Shown: positions 45,280 through 55,196, numbered from the stretch's first letter. The stretch: 64,000 bases of DNA from CAJCJE01 sp963818685 (GCA_963818685.1 CAWFTJ010000004.1:372001-436000), one strand, 5' to 3'. Notes: a model not told the origin generated them from the letters alone. Translations and numbers: made by a program.

Positions 45280-46992
45280 TCAGTGCGATTCTCGGTCTAC
45301 CTGATGGCCGCGACGGCCGACCAGGAAGTCGAGGTCGGCGCCGCGGTCGGCTTGGAGCACGTGCTCGATGTAGAGCTGGGCCCAGCCGCCGACCGGGGCG
45401 GCGTAGGCGGCGGCTGCCTCGGTCGAGGCCTGTCGTTGGGCGAGTTCGGCTTCGGGGAGGTCGATGTCGATCCGGCGAGCGGCGACGTCGAGCACGATCG
45501 GGTCGCCGTCGCGGACGAGTGCGAGCGGGCCGCCGGCCGCTGCTTCGGGCGCGACGTGCAGGACGACAGTGCCGTAGGCGGTGCCGCTCATCCGGGCGTC
45601 GCTGACCCGCACCATGTCGCGCACGCCCTTGGCGAGCAGTTTCGCCGGCAGCGGCAGGTTGCCGACCTCGGGCATGCCCGGATAGCCCTTGGGGCCGCAG
45701 CCGCGCAGCACGAGCACTGAGGTTTCGTCAACGTCGAGGTCGGGGTCGTCGAGGCGGGCATGCAGGTCCTCGACGCTGTCGAACACGACGGCTTTGCCGC
45801 GATGGCGCATCAGTTCCGCTGACGCGGCGGCCGGTTTGATGACCGCGCCGTTGGGGGCGAGGTTGCCGCGCAGGACGGCGATGCCGGCGTCGGGGAGCAG
45901 CGGGTTGGCGCGGGGGCGGATGACGTCCTCGTCGACGATCGGGGTGTCGGCGAGTTCGTCGACGAGCGGATTGCCGGTGACCGTGATCGCCGCCGGGTCG
46001 AGGAGGTCCTTGACCTGGTTGAGCACGGCGCGCAGGCCGCCGGCGCGGTGCAGGTCGTCCATGAGGTGCCGGCCAGCCGGTTGCAGGTCGACGAGCAGCG
46101 GCACACCTGCGCCGATCCGGTCGATGTCGTCGAGTTCGAGGTCGATGCCGAGCCGACCGGCGATGGCGAGCAGGTGCACGACGGCGTTGGTGGATCCGCC
46201 GAGCGCGGCCAGCGCGACGATCGCGTTGTGGAAGGAAGCTTTGGTCAGGACCTGGCTGGGACGGCGGCCTGCGGTGACGAGGTCGACGGCGAGGCTGCCG
46301 GTTTCGTGTGCCGCGGCGAGCAGGCGGCTGTCGGGGGCGGGTGTGCCGGCGGTGCCGGGGAGGGTCATGCCGAGGGCTTCTGCGAGGCAGCCCATGGTGG
46401 ACGCGGTGCCCATCGTGTTGCAGTGGCCCTTGCTGCGGATCATCGCTGATTCGGAGTTGAGGAACTCGGCGCGGCTGAGCGTGCCGGCGCGGACTTCCTC
46501 GCTCAGGCGCCACACGTCGGTGCCGCAGCCGAGGGCGACGCCGCGGAAGTGGCCGCTGAGCATCGGCCCGCCGGGCACGACGACGGCGGGGAGGTCGACG
46601 GAGGCGGCGGCCATGAGCAGTGCGGGGATGGTCTTGTCGCAGCCACCGAGCAGTACGACGCCGTCGATCGGGTTGGCGCGCAGCTGTTCCTCGATGGCCA
46701 TGGCGGCGAGGTTGCGGTAGAGCATGGCGGTCGGGCGCATGTTGGTCTCGCCGAGCGAGAAGACCGGCAGGTTGAGCGGCACACCCCCGGCTTCCCACAC
46801 GCCGTCGCGGACGCTGTTCGCCACCTCGTCCAGGTGCTTGTTGCACGGGGTGAGGTCGGACGCGGTGTTGGCGATGGCGATCTGCGGGCGGCCGTCGAAA
46901 GCGTGGTCGGGCACGCCGCGGCGCATCCACGCGCGGTGGATGTACCCGTCGCGGTCCATCCCGCCGTACCATTGTCCGCTTCGGAGTGTCAT
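45280..46992 (-). CDS. IlvD/EDD-family sugar-acid dehydratase
   Basis: ATG 46992 overlaps the dehydrogenase stop by four bases and gives 570 residues. The iron-sulfur cysteines are in LTPCNKHLDEV, GGCDKTIPALLMAAA and GHCNTMGTASTMG. The C-terminal SDARMSGTAYGTVVLHVAPEAA differs from the SDGRFSG of true dihydroxyacid dehydratase and matches sugar-acid enzymes (arabonate, xylonate or galactonate dehydratase type). It should dehydrate an aldonate to a 2-keto-3-deoxy sugar acid. With the upstream zinc dehydrogenase and IclR regulator this suggests a non-phosphorylative sugar oxidation route. The aldolase or later enzymes are not in the window. It is the last gene of its operon. Confidence 0.92.
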   Translation of the reverse strand: MTLRSGQWYGGMDRDGYIHRAWMRRGVPDHAFDGRPQIAIANTASDLTPCNKHLDEVANSVRDGVWEAGGVPLNLPVFSLGETNMRPTAMLYRNLAAMAIEEQLRANPIDGVVLLGGCDKTIPALLMAAASVDLPAVVVPGGPMLSGHFRGVALGCGTDVWRLSEEVRAGTLSRAEFLNSESAMIRSKGHCNTMGTASTMGCLAEALGMTLPGTAGTPAPDSRLLAAAHETGSLAVDLVTAGRRPSQVLTKASFHNAIVALAALGGSTNAVVHLLAIAGRLGIDLELDDIDRIGAGVPLLVDLQPAGRHLMDDLHRAGGLRAVLNQVKDLLDPAAITVTGNPLVDELADTPIVDEDVIRPRANPLLPDAGIAVLRGNLAPNGAVIKPAAASAELMRHRGKAVVFDSVEDLHARLDDPDLDVDETSVLVLRGCGPKGYPGMPEVGNLPLPAKLLAKGVRDMVRVSDARMSGTAYGTVVLHVAPEAAAGGPLALVRDGDPIVLDVAARRIDIDLPEAELAQRQASTEAAAAYAAPVGGWAQLYIEHVLQADRGADLDFLVGRRGHQVDRESH

Positions 46993-48016
46993 GACCGCTG
47001 CTGCTCCTGTCCTGGGTCGACGTGGATCTTGGGGCCTTGGCCCGCGTTGGCGGGGCGGTTGCCGCGCAGCGCGTCGGCGACCGCGTCGAGGCCGATGGTG
47101 GCGGCGACCAGCGGGCGCGGGTCGACGGTGCCGGAGGCGTAGCGCTCGATGGCGCCGGCGAGACCGGGTGAGGCGCTGAGCACGCCGACCGCGGTGATGT
47201 CCTTGAGCACGAGTTCGCGGGTGTCGACGTGGCTCGGACGGCTCGATAGTCCGATGTAGACGATTCGGCCGCCTGGTTCGATGCGGGCGAGCGCTGCCGC
47301 TGGAACGTGCGCGTCGTTGGTCGCGTCGATGGCTGCGTCGTAGGGCTGGTCCGGGAGGGTGGCCTCGGTCCAGGTGCCGTGCACGCCGAGGGCGGCGGCG
47401 AGGGTGAGGGATTCTTCCGTTGGGCCGACGACGTGCACTTCGGCGCCGTCGACGACGGCGAACAGCGCGGCGAGCAGGCCGATCGTGCCCGGCCCGTAGA
47501 CGAGCAGGCGCTGGCCGGGGGCGGCGCCCGCTGCTCGGGCGGCGCGGAGCGCGTTGCCGCCGGGTTCGACCAGGGCGCCCATGGTGGCGTCGATGCCGGC
47601 CGGCAGTTCGTGTAGGGCGCTCACGGGCATGGGCAGGGCTTCGGCGAGGGCGCCTGGCCAGCCGCCGCTGATGCCGACCTCGTGTCGGTCCGCGCAGAGG
47701 TGTTGCCGGCCGCTGGCGCAGCGGCGGCAGTTGCCGCAGCCGAGCATGGTGTCGCCGGTGACGCGGCGCCCGAGCCAGCGCGGGTCGACGCCGTCGCCGA
47801 TGGCGCTGACCCGGCCGCACCACTCGTGGCCGATGCGCATCGGGTAGTCGGCTTTGTGGTCGGCGAAGTAGGCCATGTCGCCGGTGAACAGTTCGACGTC
47901 GGTGCCGCAGATCCCGGCGCGCTCGACCTCGACGACCACCTGGCCGGGCGCTGCGGCGGGCGGCGGCACGTCGTCGACGAGGCGGTGTGCGGTCCGGTGA
48001 GCACGAACGCCCTCAT
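46989..48016 (-). CDS. Zinc-dependent MDR dehydrogenase, frameshifted near its start
   Basis: The body is a zinc alcohol/sorbitol dehydrogenase: GICGTDVELF and GHEWCGRV hold catalytic zinc ligands, GCGNCRRCASGRQHLC the structural zinc cysteines, and VYGPGTIGLLAALFAV the NAD-binding Rossmann motif. The true N-terminus MRAFVLTGP starts at ATG 48016, overlapping the IclR stop by four bases, but lies in a different frame from the body (HRLVDDVPPPAAAPGQ). Losing one base or gaining two near 47985-47995 explains this. Either the gene is a pseudogene or the sequence has an error; the rest is intact. It probably oxidises a sugar or polyol ahead of the dehydratase. Confidence 0.85.
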
Positions 48017-48783
48017 TCGGAGTCCACTATGGACTTGATCTCGGGTAGGGCGTCCACAAGGGTCGGCAGTGGCGTACGGTAGGCGAGTGCGCTGACGCTG
48101 ATCGCGCCGCTGGGTGTGCGTGGCGAGGTGAGGAAGATCGGCACCGCGATGCAGTTCACGCCCACCTCGTTCTCCTGGTCGTCGACGGCGTAGCCCTGCT
48201 CGCGGACTGTCCGCAGTTGGGCGGCGAGGTCGTTCGGGCTGGTGATGGTGCGGTCGGTGCGCCGCTCCAGTTCGCCTGCCCTCGCCCAGGCGGTGACGGC
48301 GGCGGCGTCAGGGAGAGTGCTGGCGAGCAGGAGCTTGCCGACGGCCGTGCAGTGCGCGGGGTTGCGGCCGCCGATGGTCGAGGTGAGCCGGACCGCGCCG
48401 GTCGGCGGGTCGACCTTGGACCGGTACACGATCGACCGGTCGTCCAGTACCGCATAGTGCGCGGTCTCGCCGAACCGGCTGGCCAGCCGCTGCAGCAGCG
48501 GCTGCACCCGGACGTGGTCGGGTCGCTGTTCGTGGTGCGCGAACGCGAGCTTGAGGAACCCGTCGCCGAGCACGTAGTGGCCGCGACCGTCCTGGCTGGC
48601 GAAGCCCGCCCTGCGCAACGCGGTCAGCGCGCGGTGCACGGTCGGCTTCGGGCTGCCCCCTTCGCCACCAACGGCCTTGGCCAGCTCGTCAAGCCCGACG
48701 CCGGCCGGGTAGCCGGCCAGCTCACGCAACACGGCCAGGACCCGATCGGCGCCGACCAGCCGATCGCTGCCGTCCTCGCTCAT
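48013..48783 (-). CDS. IclR-family regulator
   Basis: The 256-residue protein has the N-terminal winged helix (RVLAVLRELAGYPAGVGLDELAKAVGGEGGSPKPTVHRALTALRRAGF) and the IclR effector domain (HYAVLDDRSIVYRSKVDPPTGAVRLTSTIGGRNPAHCTAVGKLLLA). IGGRNPAHCTAVGK is diagnostic. No Shine-Dalgarno sequence precedes ATG 48783; TAATCT seven bases upstream suggests leaderless transcription. It is first in an operon with the dehydrogenase and the sugar-acid dehydratase and probably controls them in response to a sugar acid. Confidence 0.95.
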   Translation of the reverse strand: MSEDGSDRLVGADRVLAVLRELAGYPAGVGLDELAKAVGGEGGSPKPTVHRALTALRRAGFASQDGRGHYVLGDGFLKLAFAHHEQRPDHVRVQPLLQRLASRFGETAHYAVLDDRSIVYRSKVDPPTGAVRLTSTIGGRNPAHCTAVGKLLLASTLPDAAAVTAWARAGELERRTDRTITSPNDLAAQLRTVREQGYAVDDQENEVGVNCIAVPIFLTSPRTPSGAISVSALAYRTPLPTLVDALPEIKSIVDSE

Positions 48784-48822
48784 GTTCAGCAGATTAGACC
48801 AAGGTTTCGATAGTTGGAATGA

Positions 48823-49623
48823 TCAGTTCGGTTTTCGACCGACCGCGCAGTAGGTACGCAGGATCGGTTCGGGTTCGGCGTCCGGTCGCCATTCGTTCGT
48901 CTGGGTGACGCCGGGCGGGACGATCTCGAAGCCGTCGAACCAGCTGGCCAGGCGGGCGGGGTCGCGGTGGATGAAGGGGACCTTGGTGGCGCCTGAGTAG
49001 TCCTGAACCATCCTGGCCTGCTCGGACGGCAGGTCGGTGTCGGCGGCGGCGTGCGAGATGGCCAGGAAGCTGCCGGGTGCCAGGTGGTCACCGTAGGTGC
49101 GGACGATCTCGTCCGGGCCGTCGGTGTCGGGCATGAAGTGCAGGACCGCGATCAGCAGCACGGCGACCGGGCGGGAGAAGTCGAGCAGGTCGGCGAGGTC
49201 GGCGCGGGCCAGCAGCTCGGCCGGGGCGCGGAGGTCGGCCTGGAGCACGGTGGCGCGGTCGTTGCCGGCCAGCAGCCTGCGGCCGTGCGCGACGGCGACC
49301 GGCTCGATGTCGACGTAGACGACCTTGGCCAGCGGATTGGCCGCCTGGGCGATCTCGTGCACGTTGCCGACGGTCGGCACGCCGGAACCGAGGTCGAGGA
49401 ACTGGTCGATGCCCTCCTCCTCGGCGAGGTAGCGCACCGCCCTGCGCAGGAAGCCGCGGTTGGCCCAGATGGCCGCGCGCAGCGTGGGCATCTCGGCCGA
49501 GGCCCGCTCGGCCACGTCGCGGTCGACCGCGAAGTTGTTGCTGCCGCCGAGCCAGTAGTCGTAGATGCGCGCCGGGCTCGGCCTGGTCGGGTCGAACCCG
49601 GTCAAGTCGCTCGCGTCGTCCAT
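48823..49623 (-). CDS. DUF574-family SAM-dependent methyltransferase, second copy
   Basis: Starting at ATG 49623 (MDDASDLTGF) the protein has 266 residues; an upstream ATG at 49662 is possible. PSPARIYDYWLGGSNNFAVDRD and FLDLGSGVPTVGNVHEIAQ are the same family signatures as in the protein at 24280, with the strand-2 motif VVYVDIEPVAVAHG. PVAVLLIAVLHFMPD and the C-terminal EPILRTYCAVGRK are also typical. It lacks an adjacent XRE-DUF5753 gene, unlike the other copy. Substrate unknown. Confidence 0.88.
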   Translation of the reverse strand: MDDASDLTGFDPTRPSPARIYDYWLGGSNNFAVDRDVAERASAEMPTLRAAIWANRGFLRRAVRYLAEEEGIDQFLDLGSGVPTVGNVHEIAQAANPLAKVVYVDIEPVAVAHGRRLLAGNDRATVLQADLRAPAELLARADLADLLDFSRPVAVLLIAVLHFMPDTDGPDEIVRTYGDHLAPGSFLAISHAAADTDLPSEQARMVQDYSGATKVPFIHRDPARLASWFDGFEIVPPGVTQTNEWRPDAEPEPILRTYCAVGRKPN

Positions 49624-49761
49624 ACCGGCATTGTGCCCGTTGGCCGGAGTGGACAGGAACATCACTGTGAACGAAACGGCGCGGCCACGGAGTGACAATC
49701 GGAATTCGCCGGCATTCCGGCGATTGTCCTTTGTCACCAACGAATTCGCTCCGGAGGTCCC

Positions 49762-51222
49762 ATGCTCGGCGCAGCTGCGCTCACCGGACTGATCATCGCC
49801 GCGACGGCGGCGAGCCCGACCATTCCACCTCCTGCAACGCCGCGTGTTACACCGGCGAGCAATACGGTCATCTGCGACAAGTACTGCGAGGCGCGCGATC
49901 CCGCGCTCACCACCAGCGACCGGATCGGGGTCGCGGTGACCGTGGGAAGTAGACAGTTCCAGCTACATCTTGACGACAACGACGACATGGGCTGGGCGGC
50001 GATCAACGGCACCCAACCGGGCGACCAGTTGTGGCTGGACCGCTCGTTCGACGGCGGCGCCACCTGGGACACCGGCAGCAAGCTCGGCGCGACCACGACA
50101 CCATCGGGTTATCCGGGCTGGCGGACGCTGATGTACAACGTCGACGACTGGAACACCGGCGGGATCGGGCTGTTGCGGGCGTGCGGCGAGCCGGTCGGGA
50201 CAACGGCCATCACGTGCACGTCGTGGGCGCGCACCACGTGGAACGCGAGCGACCGCAAGCGCGCGGCGGCGACCGCGTTGATGGCCGACTACAACGCGTC
50301 GACCGGGTTGTTCAACACGACCGGCTGGTGGAATTCGGCGAACGCGCTGACCGCGATCATCGACAACGTCCGGGTGACCGGCATGGGCAGTTACCAGTAC
50401 ATCATCGCGAACACCTATCAGCAGGCGCGCGGTGACCAGAGCGGTGATTTCACCAACGGCTACCTCGACGACACCGGCTGGTGGGGGCTGGCCTGGGTGG
50501 ATGCCTACGACCTGACCGGCAACAGCGCGTACCTCGGCACCGCGGAGGACGACGCCAACCACATAAACGCCTACTGGGACGGCACCTGCGGCGGCGGGGT
50601 GTGGTGGAGCACGGCGAAGACGTACAAGAACGCGATCACGAACGCGCTGTACGTGGAGTTGAACGCGGCGCTGCACAACCGGATCAGCGGGGACAGCACC
50701 TATCTGCGAAGGGCGCAGGCCGGCTGGAACTGGTACGCGGCGTCGGGGATGATCAACGGCTCGGATCTGGTCAACGACGGGCTCGACCTGAGCACGTGTA
50801 GGAACAACGGTGCGCCGGTCTACACCTACAACCAGGGCGTGCCGCTGGCGGCGTTGACCGAGCTGTACCGGGCGACCGGTGACGCGAGCCTGCTCAGCAC
50901 CGCGCAGGCGCTGGCGAACGCGTCCACCACGAGCACGTCGTTGAACGCCAACGGAATCCTGCACGATCCTGGCGAGACCGCGGGCGGCGGCGGTGCGGAC
51001 GGGCCGACGTTCAAGGGCGTGTACGTGCGAGATCTCGGCGTGTTGAACGCCGAGTTGAGTGGCCATCCCTACACCGCTTACCTGCAACGGCAGGCCAGTT
51101 CGGCATATTCGAACGACCGGAACACCGCTGACCAGTACGGGCTGTTGTGGGCAGGGCCGTTCGACAGGACGGATGCGGCACGCCAGCAGTCGGCGGTCGA
51201 CCTGATGAACGTGGGCGGCTGA
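49762..51222 (+). CDS. Secreted GH76 alpha-1,6-mannanase-like hydrolase
   Basis: ATG 49762 follows GGAGGT. The N-terminal ~25 residues are a Sec signal (MLGAAALTGLIIAATAASP). The next ~125 residues contain VCDKYCEARDP-like and LWLDRSFDGGATWD segments common in actinobacterial GH76 proteins. The (alpha/alpha)6 barrel follows, with the tandem catalytic aspartates Asp236-Asp237 in GYLDDTGWWGLAWVDAYDLTG and GGVWWST. The family hydrolyses alpha-1,6-mannan backbones such as fungal or mycobacterial mannans. The length (486) is usual and nothing looks broken. A strong hairpin terminator follows. Confidence 0.9.
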   Translation: MLGAAALTGLIIAATAASPTIPPPATPRVTPASNTVICDKYCEARDPALTTSDRIGVAVTVGSRQFQLHLDDNDDMGWAAINGTQPGDQLWLDRSFDGGATWDTGSKLGATTTPSGYPGWRTLMYNVDDWNTGGIGLLRACGEPVGTTAITCTSWARTTWNASDRKRAAATALMADYNASTGLFNTTGWWNSANALTAIIDNVRVTGMGSYQYIIANTYQQARGDQSGDFTNGYLDDTGWWGLAWVDAYDLTGNSAYLGTAEDDANHINAYWDGTCGGGVWWSTAKTYKNAITNALYVELNAALHNRISGDSTYLRRAQAGWNWYAASGMINGSDLVNDGLDLSTCRNNGAPVYTYNQGVPLAALTELYRATGDASLLSTAQALANASTTSTSLNANGILHDPGETAGGGGADGPTFKGVYVRDLGVLNAELSGHPYTAYLQRQASSAYSNDRNTADQYGLLWAGPFDRTDAARQQSAVDLMNVGG

Positions 51223-51250
51223 GTAAACGCGGCGGCTGAGTAAAAGAAAT

Positions 51251-51292
51251 GGGCGACCGGTCGGGGGTCTGGGGTGTTCCGACCGGTCGCCC
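51251..51292. terminator. Strong bidirectional hairpin terminator
   Basis: GGGCGACCGGTCGG (51251-51264) and CCGACCGGTCGCCC (51279-51292) form a perfect 14-base stem with a 14-base loop between the convergent stops of the GH76 gene and the nucleotidyltransferase gene. It probably ends the 12.5-kb minus-strand operon as well. Confidence 0.88.
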
Positions 51293-51348
51293 GTGCGCGA
51301 CGCCCCGCTGGGGTCGGGGCGGTCGCCGGAGAAACGAACAGGGTTACT

Positions 51349-52617
51349 TCACACGGCAGCCGCCATGCGCGGCGTGCCGACGACTCCGCGCGGAGGCACG
51401 ATCTGTCCGGACAGGACGGTGTCGGCGGCGACCGTGGCCTCGTCGCCGATGGCGGTGTAGTCGTCGATGCGCACCGGGGCGAGCGGGGTGGACTCCACGC
51501 TGGCCATGGTGCCCAGGTAGGTGTTGCGGACGCGCGCGTGTGGGCCGATCATGCTGCCGTCCATGCACGCGACGCCGTCCAGCTGACACCCTTCGCGGAT
51601 GTCGACGCCGTCCGCGATGTCGGAGGCGAGGATGCGGGTGCCCGGCCCGATCTCCACGTCCCGCCCGATGCGCACCCCGGGTCCGATGTGGACTTCTCCT
51701 GACCTGATGTTCTCGGCCAGCGTGTTGCCGCTGATCGGGTCGCGTCTTGCCAGGGAGGACTCGTGGATCCAGACGCTGTCCGCGATCCGGTCGGGCAGCA
51801 TTCTGGTCAGGTCGGGATAGGCGCCGGTGAGCACCTCGCGCATGGTGCGCAGGTAGTCCCGGGGCGTGCCGAGGTCGCCGAGCCGCTCGATGGGCCAGTT
51901 GAGCACCGGCGCGCCGTGCGCGATCAGCCAGGGCAGCAGGTCGCTGCCCCAGTCGAGCCTGCTGGCCAGCATGCTGACCAGGCCGCCCATGGCGAAGATC
52001 TCCCGGAACCTGGCCACGTCGATCAGGTACAGGCCGGCGTTGACGCAGACCTCGCTGGTGCCGATCGTGGTCCTGATGTTGTCAAGGGAGGGTTTCTCCA
52101 TGAAGCGGGTGGCCCAGCCGTCCCGGTCCGGGGTGAGCACGCCGTACTTGCGCGCGGCCACCTCGGCGGGACACCGCACCGAGCCGACGGTGAGGATGGC
52201 ACCGCTGCCAAGGTGCGCGTCGACCATGGCGTTGAGGTCGAAGGAGAAGATGGAGTCGGTGGGGAAGACCAGGGCCAGGCCGTCCAGGTCCCAGTATTCG
52301 AGGTTGCGCAGCGTCGACTCGCCCGAGCCGGCGTTGATCCTGTCGTGCCGGGGCCGCGAGTAGCGGACCCGAACGTTGAGTGATTCACCGTAGTGCAGGA
52401 CTTCCCGGACCTGGAACCGGTTCTCCCTGCCCTTGGCGACCACGCAGAACTCGCCGACGCCCTGCGCGCGCAGCGCGCGAACCTGCCAGTCGATCAGCGG
52501 TTTGCCGAGGAACGGGACGGTCGCCTTGCTGCGAATGCTGCCCGGTGTTGTCAGTGTCAGGGGCCGGGCGCGCACACCAAGCCCGCCGGCCAATGCGATA
52601 CCCACGATGTCAGTCAC
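51349..52617 (-). CDS. GlgC-like sugar-1-phosphate nucleotidyltransferase
   Basis: GTG 52617 gives 422 residues. The N-terminal Rossmann-like domain begins IVGIALAGGLGVRARPLTLTTPGSIRSKATVPFLGKPLIDWQV, the nucleotidyltransferase signature with its catalytic Arg/Lys. KYGVLTPDRDGWATRFMEKPS and VNAGLYLID bind the sugar phosphate. Residues ~290-420 form a left-handed beta helix (IGPGVRIGRDVEIGPGTRIL, IGPHARVRNTYLG). This layout fits ADP-glucose, mannose-1-P or glucose-1-P nucleotidyltransferases; the base preference is not visible. It is the last gene of the long operon, 87 bases after a STAS gene. With GlgX it suggests synthesis and turnover of a glucan or other polysaccharide. Confidence 0.85.
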   Translation of the reverse strand: MTDIVGIALAGGLGVRARPLTLTTPGSIRSKATVPFLGKPLIDWQVRALRAQGVGEFCVVAKGRENRFQVREVLHYGESLNVRVRYSRPRHDRINAGSGESTLRNLEYWDLDGLALVFPTDSIFSFDLNAMVDAHLGSGAILTVGSVRCPAEVAARKYGVLTPDRDGWATRFMEKPSLDNIRTTIGTSEVCVNAGLYLIDVARFREIFAMGGLVSMLASRLDWGSDLLPWLIAHGAPVLNWPIERLGDLGTPRDYLRTMREVLTGAYPDLTRMLPDRIADSVWIHESSLARRDPISGNTLAENIRSGEVHIGPGVRIGRDVEIGPGTRILASDIADGVDIREGCQLDGVACMDGSMIGPHARVRNTYLGTMASVESTPLAPVRIDDYTAIGDEATVAADTVLSGQIVPPRGVVGTPRMAAAV

Positions 52618-52704
52618 GCGGAACCCCCAAGAGCGCGGCAGACACGGACCCGGCGTTACCGCTTCATGGGCGGGAAAGCCGTCCCGTGCCTGCCCCGATG
52701 ATTG

Positions 52705-53031
52705 CTACTTAGGCTGCGGCAGTTTGTCGCTGATCGTCACGCTCTGCTGGAACTCCACGTCCTCGATGGCCGCGCGGACCTCGGCGGACGGGGACACGAT
52801 CACGATCTCGACCTCGTCGGGCATCTTCTCCCGGCAGAAGGCGAGGCCGCGAAGGCCGGCGGAGGACAGCGTGGCCAGCTCGCTCATCTCCAGCACGAGC
52901 GTGCTGAACGAGCCGGACGCCGCTTCGGCGACCTTGTCCTGGAACAGGCTGGCGCCGACCTCGTCGAGGTCACCGGCGAGCGTGACGATCGCCATGCCGC
53001 CGCGGGTGGTGAGAGAAACATCAAAAGCCAT
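52705..53031 (-). CDS. STAS-domain anti-anti-sigma-like protein
   Basis: This 108-residue protein is a single STAS domain: MAFDVSLTTRGGMAIVTLAGDLDEVGASLFQDKV, then LVLEMSELATLSSAGLRGLAFCREKM. SSAGLR is where SpoIIAA/RsbV proteins are phosphorylated on serine, so partner switching with an RsbW-type kinase is expected. No kinase, phosphatase or sigma-factor gene is in the window. It starts nine bases after the GlgX stop, with AGGAG upstream, inside an operon of sugar enzymes, which is unusual for such regulators. Confidence 0.9.
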   Translation of the reverse strand: MAFDVSLTTRGGMAIVTLAGDLDEVGASLFQDKVAEAASGSFSTLVLEMSELATLSSAGLRGLAFCREKMPDEVEIVIVSPSAEVRAAIEDVEFQQSVTISDKLPQPK

Positions 53032-53040
53032 CGTGTGCTC

Positions 53041-55196
53041 CTAAGCGTCGCGGTAGCCGACCATGACGGCCACCGACCTCGGGCCGACCGGGTAGCTGTC
53101 CGGGTTGGTCACTGGGGTTTCGGCGCCCGGTTCGCAGGCGTCCGAAGGGCTGTCCAGGCTGGTGTCTGCGAAGCGCCGCCAGTGCCAGCCATCGTCCAAC
53201 GTGGGCAGTTGGACGTCGTGGCCTTCCCAGTGCGTGTTGGCCACGACGTAGACGTAGTCCGGTGAACCGTTCTCGATGTGGTGGCCGCACCACATCATGC
53301 CGAGCAGGCGGGAGCCCGGTGACCAGTCGGGTTCCCACGGGCGCACGCCGTGCCAGCTGATCGTCGGGGTAGCCGCAGCCGGTCGCGTCGATGCTGTTCG
53401 GGTGGTGCGCGCCGTGCAGCACCGGGTGCGCGGCCCGGAAGGCGATCACGTTGCCGGTGAAGCGCAGCAGGTCGGCGTTGCTCTCGACCTGGCCCCAGTC
53501 GAACCAGGTCAGCTCGTTGTCGTGGCAGTAGGCGTTGTTGTTGCCGTGCTGGGTGCGGCCGACCTCGTCGCCCATCAGGAGCATCGGCACGCCCTGGCTG
53601 ACCAGCAGCAGCGCCAGGGCGTTCTTGATCTGCCGGCGGCGCAGCGCGTTGACCGCCGGGTCGTCGGTCGGGCCCTCGCCGCCGCAGTTCCAGCTGTCGT
53701 TGTCGTTGCCGCCGTCGCGGTTGTCCTCGCCGTTGGCCTCGTTGTGCTTGTCGTTGTAGGAGACGAGGTCGCGCGAGCGTGAAGCCGTCGTGGCAGGTGA
53801 TGAAGTTGACCGAGGCGCGTCGCGCCGCGGCCGCAGTACAGGTCGGGCGAGCCGGCCAGCCGGTGGCCATCTCGCCGACCATGCCCGTCGTCGCCCTTGA
53901 GGAAGCGGCGCACGCGTGTCGCGGTACTTGCCGTTCCACTCCGCCCAGCGGCCGTAGGCGGGGAACGAGCCGACCTGGTAGAGCCCGCCGGCGTCCCAGG
54001 CCTCGGCGATCAGCTTGCACGTGCGCGCAGGACCGGGTCGAAGGCCAGCGACTCCAGCAGCGGCGGGTTGGCCAGCGGCGCGCCGTGCGGGTCGCGGCCC
54101 AGGATCGCGGCGAGGTCGAAGCGGAAGCCGTCGATGTGGTACTCGGCCGCCCAGTAGCGCAGGCAGTCGAGCACCATGGTCGCGCACGACCGGGTTGTTG
54201 CAGTTGAGCGTGTTGCCGGTGCCGCTGAAGTTGAAGTAGTAGCCGTCCGGGGTCAGCATGTAGTAGGTCTGGTTGTCGATGCCGCGGAAGGAGATCGTAC
54301 GGGCCCCTGCTCGTTGCCCTCGGCGGTGTGGTTGAACACCACGTCGAGGATGACCTCGATGCCGTGCCTTGTGCAGCTCCTTGACCAGCGCTCTTGAACT
54401 CGTCGCACCTGCATGCCGAACTGGCCGGTCGCGGCATAGCCCGCCTTGGGCGCGAAGAAGCCGACCGTGCTGTAGCCCCAGTAGTTGAGCAGCAGCTCGC
54501 CGGTGTCCGGGTTGAGCGCGGCTGTTCTCGAACTCGTCGAACTCGTAGATCGGCAGCAGCTCGACGCAGTTGATGCCCGAGCTCCTTGAGGTAGGGGATC
54601 TTCTCGCGCAGGCCGGCGAAGGTGCCGGGGATGCTTGACGCCGGACGACGGGTGGCGGGTGAAGCCGCGCACGTGCATCTCGTAGATGACCAGGTCCTCG
54701 ATCGGCGATTCGCAGCGGCCGGTCGTCCTCCCAGTCGAAGTCGTCGAAGACGAGGCGGCCGCGGTGCTGGTAGCGGGTCGTCCCAGTCGGGCGGCTGCGC
54801 CCCAGACGTCGCGGCCGCCGATCGACGCGGGCGTACGGGATCGAGCAGGACCTTGGTCGGGTCGAAGCGGTGGCCGGTCTCCGGGTCGCACGGGCCGTCC
54901 ATGCGGTAGCCGTACTCCAGGTCTCTCGTAGTCGAGGCCGAAGACGGTCATCGCCCAGACGTTGCCGATGCGGAACTCGTCCGGGAACGGGATCTCCGCG
55001 AGCGGCTCGCGCTCGCCCTTCTCGAAGAGCACCAGCGTGCAGGCGGTCGCGGCGCTGGAGAAGACCGAGAAGTTGACGCCGCCGGGCACCAGGGTGGCGC
55101 CGAACGGGAGCGGCCGCCCGGCGCGCAGCTCGAAGCCCGCCATGGTGTGCGTCGGGATAGACGTCGATCCGGTCCGAGCAGGTACGACGGGCTCAC
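53041..55196 (-). CDS. glgX: GlgX/isoamylase-type glycogen debranching enzyme, broken by many indels
   Basis: Assembled across frames this is a ~700-residue GH13 debranching enzyme. The N-terminal CBM48 part has MAGFELRAGRPLPFGATLVPGGVNFSVFSS and the barrel HGIEVILDVVFNHTAEG. The catalytic region has LIAEAWDAGG (acid/base Glu) and NFITCHDGFTL (transition-state Asp); NGEDNRDGGNDNDSWNCGGEG and MLLMGDEVGRTQHGNNNAYC are GlgX hallmarks. Start GTG 55196 follows AGAGGAGGAG and overlaps the STAS stop. At least a dozen single-base indels, nearly all insertions, break the frame upstream of 53365; the last ~100 codons are clean. This is more likely sequencing error than decay. It cleaves alpha-1,6 branches of limit dextrins. 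Confidence 0.85.

Noticed and set aside
54517..54927. Programmed frameshifting in glgX
   Set aside because: There are far too many frame changes, at sites without slippery heptamers, and they extend into two other genes; sequence error is simpler.
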